A DNA stretch of 6,788 nt from Balneolales bacterium (GTDB lineage: Bacteria; Bacteroidota; Rhodothermia; Balneolales; HLUCCA01): the NCBI GenBank assembly GCA_022565415.1, contig JAIUMT010000175.1:1-6788 (forward strand). The letters run 5' to 3'. A model generated the notes under the pieces. The model made no database searches. It saw only the letters and a list, made by a program, of their open reading frames with translations, and was not told the DNA's origin. Within the stretch, counting starts at the first letter, position 1; every line of letters starts with the position of its first letter. A program made the position numbers and the translations under genes. Of the stretch, positions 6,171 through 6,788 are shown piece by piece.

Positions 6171-6186
6171 CCAACCAGCGGGTTGG
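6171..6186 (+). terminator. hairpin after hepT, possible terminator without T-tract
   Basis: CCAACC-AGCG-GGTTGG forms a perfect 6-bp stem 12 bp after the hepT stop. No run of T follows, so it is at best a weak intrinsic terminator or a 3' end protector. The next bases (6185-6215, GGGAGATCCCCCTTCTGGGC then TACGCAGC) look like a decayed B repeat, similar to 3711-3734. Confidence 0.35.
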
Positions 6187-6215
6187 GAGATCCCCCTTCT
6201 GGGCTACGCAGCAAT

Positions 6216-6323
6216 GTCTTCGCGCACTTGATGCGCGATCTTCTTCGCTTAAGCTCGTCTTCGCGCACTTGATGCGCGATCTTCTTCGCTTAAGCTCGTC
6301 TTCGCGCACTTGATGCGCGATCT
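6216..6323 (+). repeat. hairpin repeat A, three copies in 41-bp tandem
   Basis: Copies start at 6216, 6257 and 6298. The first two 41-bp units are identical. Each has TCGCGCA-CTTGA-TGCGCGA and the spacer TTCTTCGCTTAAGCTC; the third copy leads instead into the 91-bp composite element. The spacer resembles that of the first cluster (TCTTTCGTTTAGGCTC), so both arrays derive from the same 41-bp amplification unit. Confidence 0.9.
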
Positions 6324-6388
6324 CTTTGTTTTGGTATGAAGTAGCATTGGAAGATCCCGTATCTGCGCTTCGCTTGTACGGGAAGACG
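6298..6388 (+). repeat. 91-bp composite hairpin element, copy 3 (A, linker, B)
   Basis: A at 6298-6323 and B at 6353-6388 are again 55 bp apart from start to start. The linker contains GAAGTAGCATTGGAA. This copy is the junction between the A tandem array on its left and the B tandem array on its right. Confidence 0.85.
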
Positions 6389-6450
6389 AGTATCTGCGCT
6401 TCGCTTGTACGGGAAGACGAGTAATTGCGCTTCGCTCGTACGGGAAGACT
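6353..6450 (+). repeat. hairpin repeat B, three copies in 31-bp tandem
   Basis: After the first B (6353-6388) come 31-bp units at 6389-6419 and 6420-6450, each reading AGTAWYTGCGCTTCGCTYG then TACGGGAAGAC. Only the first retains CCCGTA, so the later units have lost the 5' arm of the outer stem but can pair GTACGGG with a neighbour. The following 6451-6637 has no gene or repeat that I recognise except a GTTAATTAAC palindrome at 6472-6481 and weak similarity of 6563-6637 to 3908-3980, including a TAGATTTG box (6570-6577) of Bacteroidota -7 type. Confidence 0.85.
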
Positions 6451-6637
6451 GTTAGTGGCAATAGACTGGCCGTTAATTAACTACCAACAAATATAGGATT
6501 GTGTGTGTTCTGGATCAATCAATTATGTTGAAGCAGCTTGGATGTCGACGGAAATAAAAAACCTTAACTTAGATTTGGTATTGTAGAGAGGATTATCTAA
6601 CATGCCATATATTATCCTAGTCTAGATTAATTAAAAC

Positions 6638-6778
6638 TAAATCATTATGCTACAACGCTACAACGCTACAACGCTCGTTGATTTCAGGATTCATCCGTAA
6701 AAGATATTCTCTGAATAACCCTGTTAATTTAGGTCGTCAATTTGCTCGTGGGACTACCAAATCTACCGAGGTATCATC
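6638..6778 (+). promoter_or_regulatory. conserved noncoding leader, copy 2
   Basis: This is the near-identical counterpart of 3981-4113. It has three copies of the 8-bp unit GCTACAAC instead of two, and the same CAACG-CT-CGTTG dyad, TATTC-TCT-GAATA stem and GAGGT ribosome binding site (6768-6772) 6 nt before the start codon. It implies that the gene starting at 6779 is controlled like the one at 4114. Confidence 0.8.
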
Positions 6779-6788
6779 ATGAAAAACC
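6779..6788 (+). CDS. start of a probable second exported-protein gene (partial, cut by the window edge)
   Basis: ATGAAAAACC at the edge is identical to the first ten bases of the gene at 4114 and stands behind the duplicated leader and ribosome binding site. Only Met-Lys-Asn can be read, so paralogy is inferred from the upstream identity. Confidence 0.6.

Noticed and set aside
6249..6461. Minus-strand open frame of 70 codons in the third repeat cluster
   Set aside because: It lies entirely within tandem A and B repeats and gives repetitive low-complexity peptide with no start signal.

Overview
The window looks like chromosome from a member of the Bacteroidota/Balneolota/Rhodothermota side of the tree. 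The evidence is a C-terminal type IX secretion (T9SS) type A sorting domain on an exported protein, almost no Shine-Dalgarno sequences in front of the ordinary genes, and a moderate G+C content. The genus cannot be fixed from the sequence; a Balneola/Gracilimonas-like organism is my best guess. All recognisable genes are on the + strand.

Region 1 (1-3539) is ordinary and compact. It holds the C-terminal tail of a CrtI-like FAD-dependent oxidoreductase (1-150), an S66 LD-carboxypeptidase gene broken by an in-frame TAG (211-1245), an M50 site-2-type membrane metalloprotease with a degenerate CBS-like tail (1263-2432), and alanine racemase alr (2445-3539). The last three are 17 and 12 bp apart and probably co-transcribed. 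Two of them touch D-alanine and peptidoglycan recycling.

Region 2 (3540-6788) is accessory in character. An exported T9SS-sorted protein of unknown function (4114-5166) and a MntA/HepT-type nucleotidyltransferase-HEPN toxin-antitoxin pair (5536-6158) are separated and flanked by three intergenic clusters of hairpin repeats (3575-3848, 5175-5408, 6185-6450). The repeats are two hairpin types, A and B. They are inverted versions of one plan and pair up into a 91-bp composite seen three times, which looks like a REPIN (paired REP elements). A and B are also amplified in tandem with 41- and 31-bp periods.

The most striking structure is a noncoding leader of about 140 bp with a good ribosome binding site directly before the exported-protein gene. 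It recurs almost unchanged (5 substitutions plus one 8-bp repeat unit) at the right edge of the window, where another gene starts with the same ATGAAAAACC. This points to a tandem family of exported-protein cassettes with the toxin-antitoxin pair and the hairpin repeats lodged between members. A contingency-type or recombination-prone locus is an inference; the repeat structure is directly visible.
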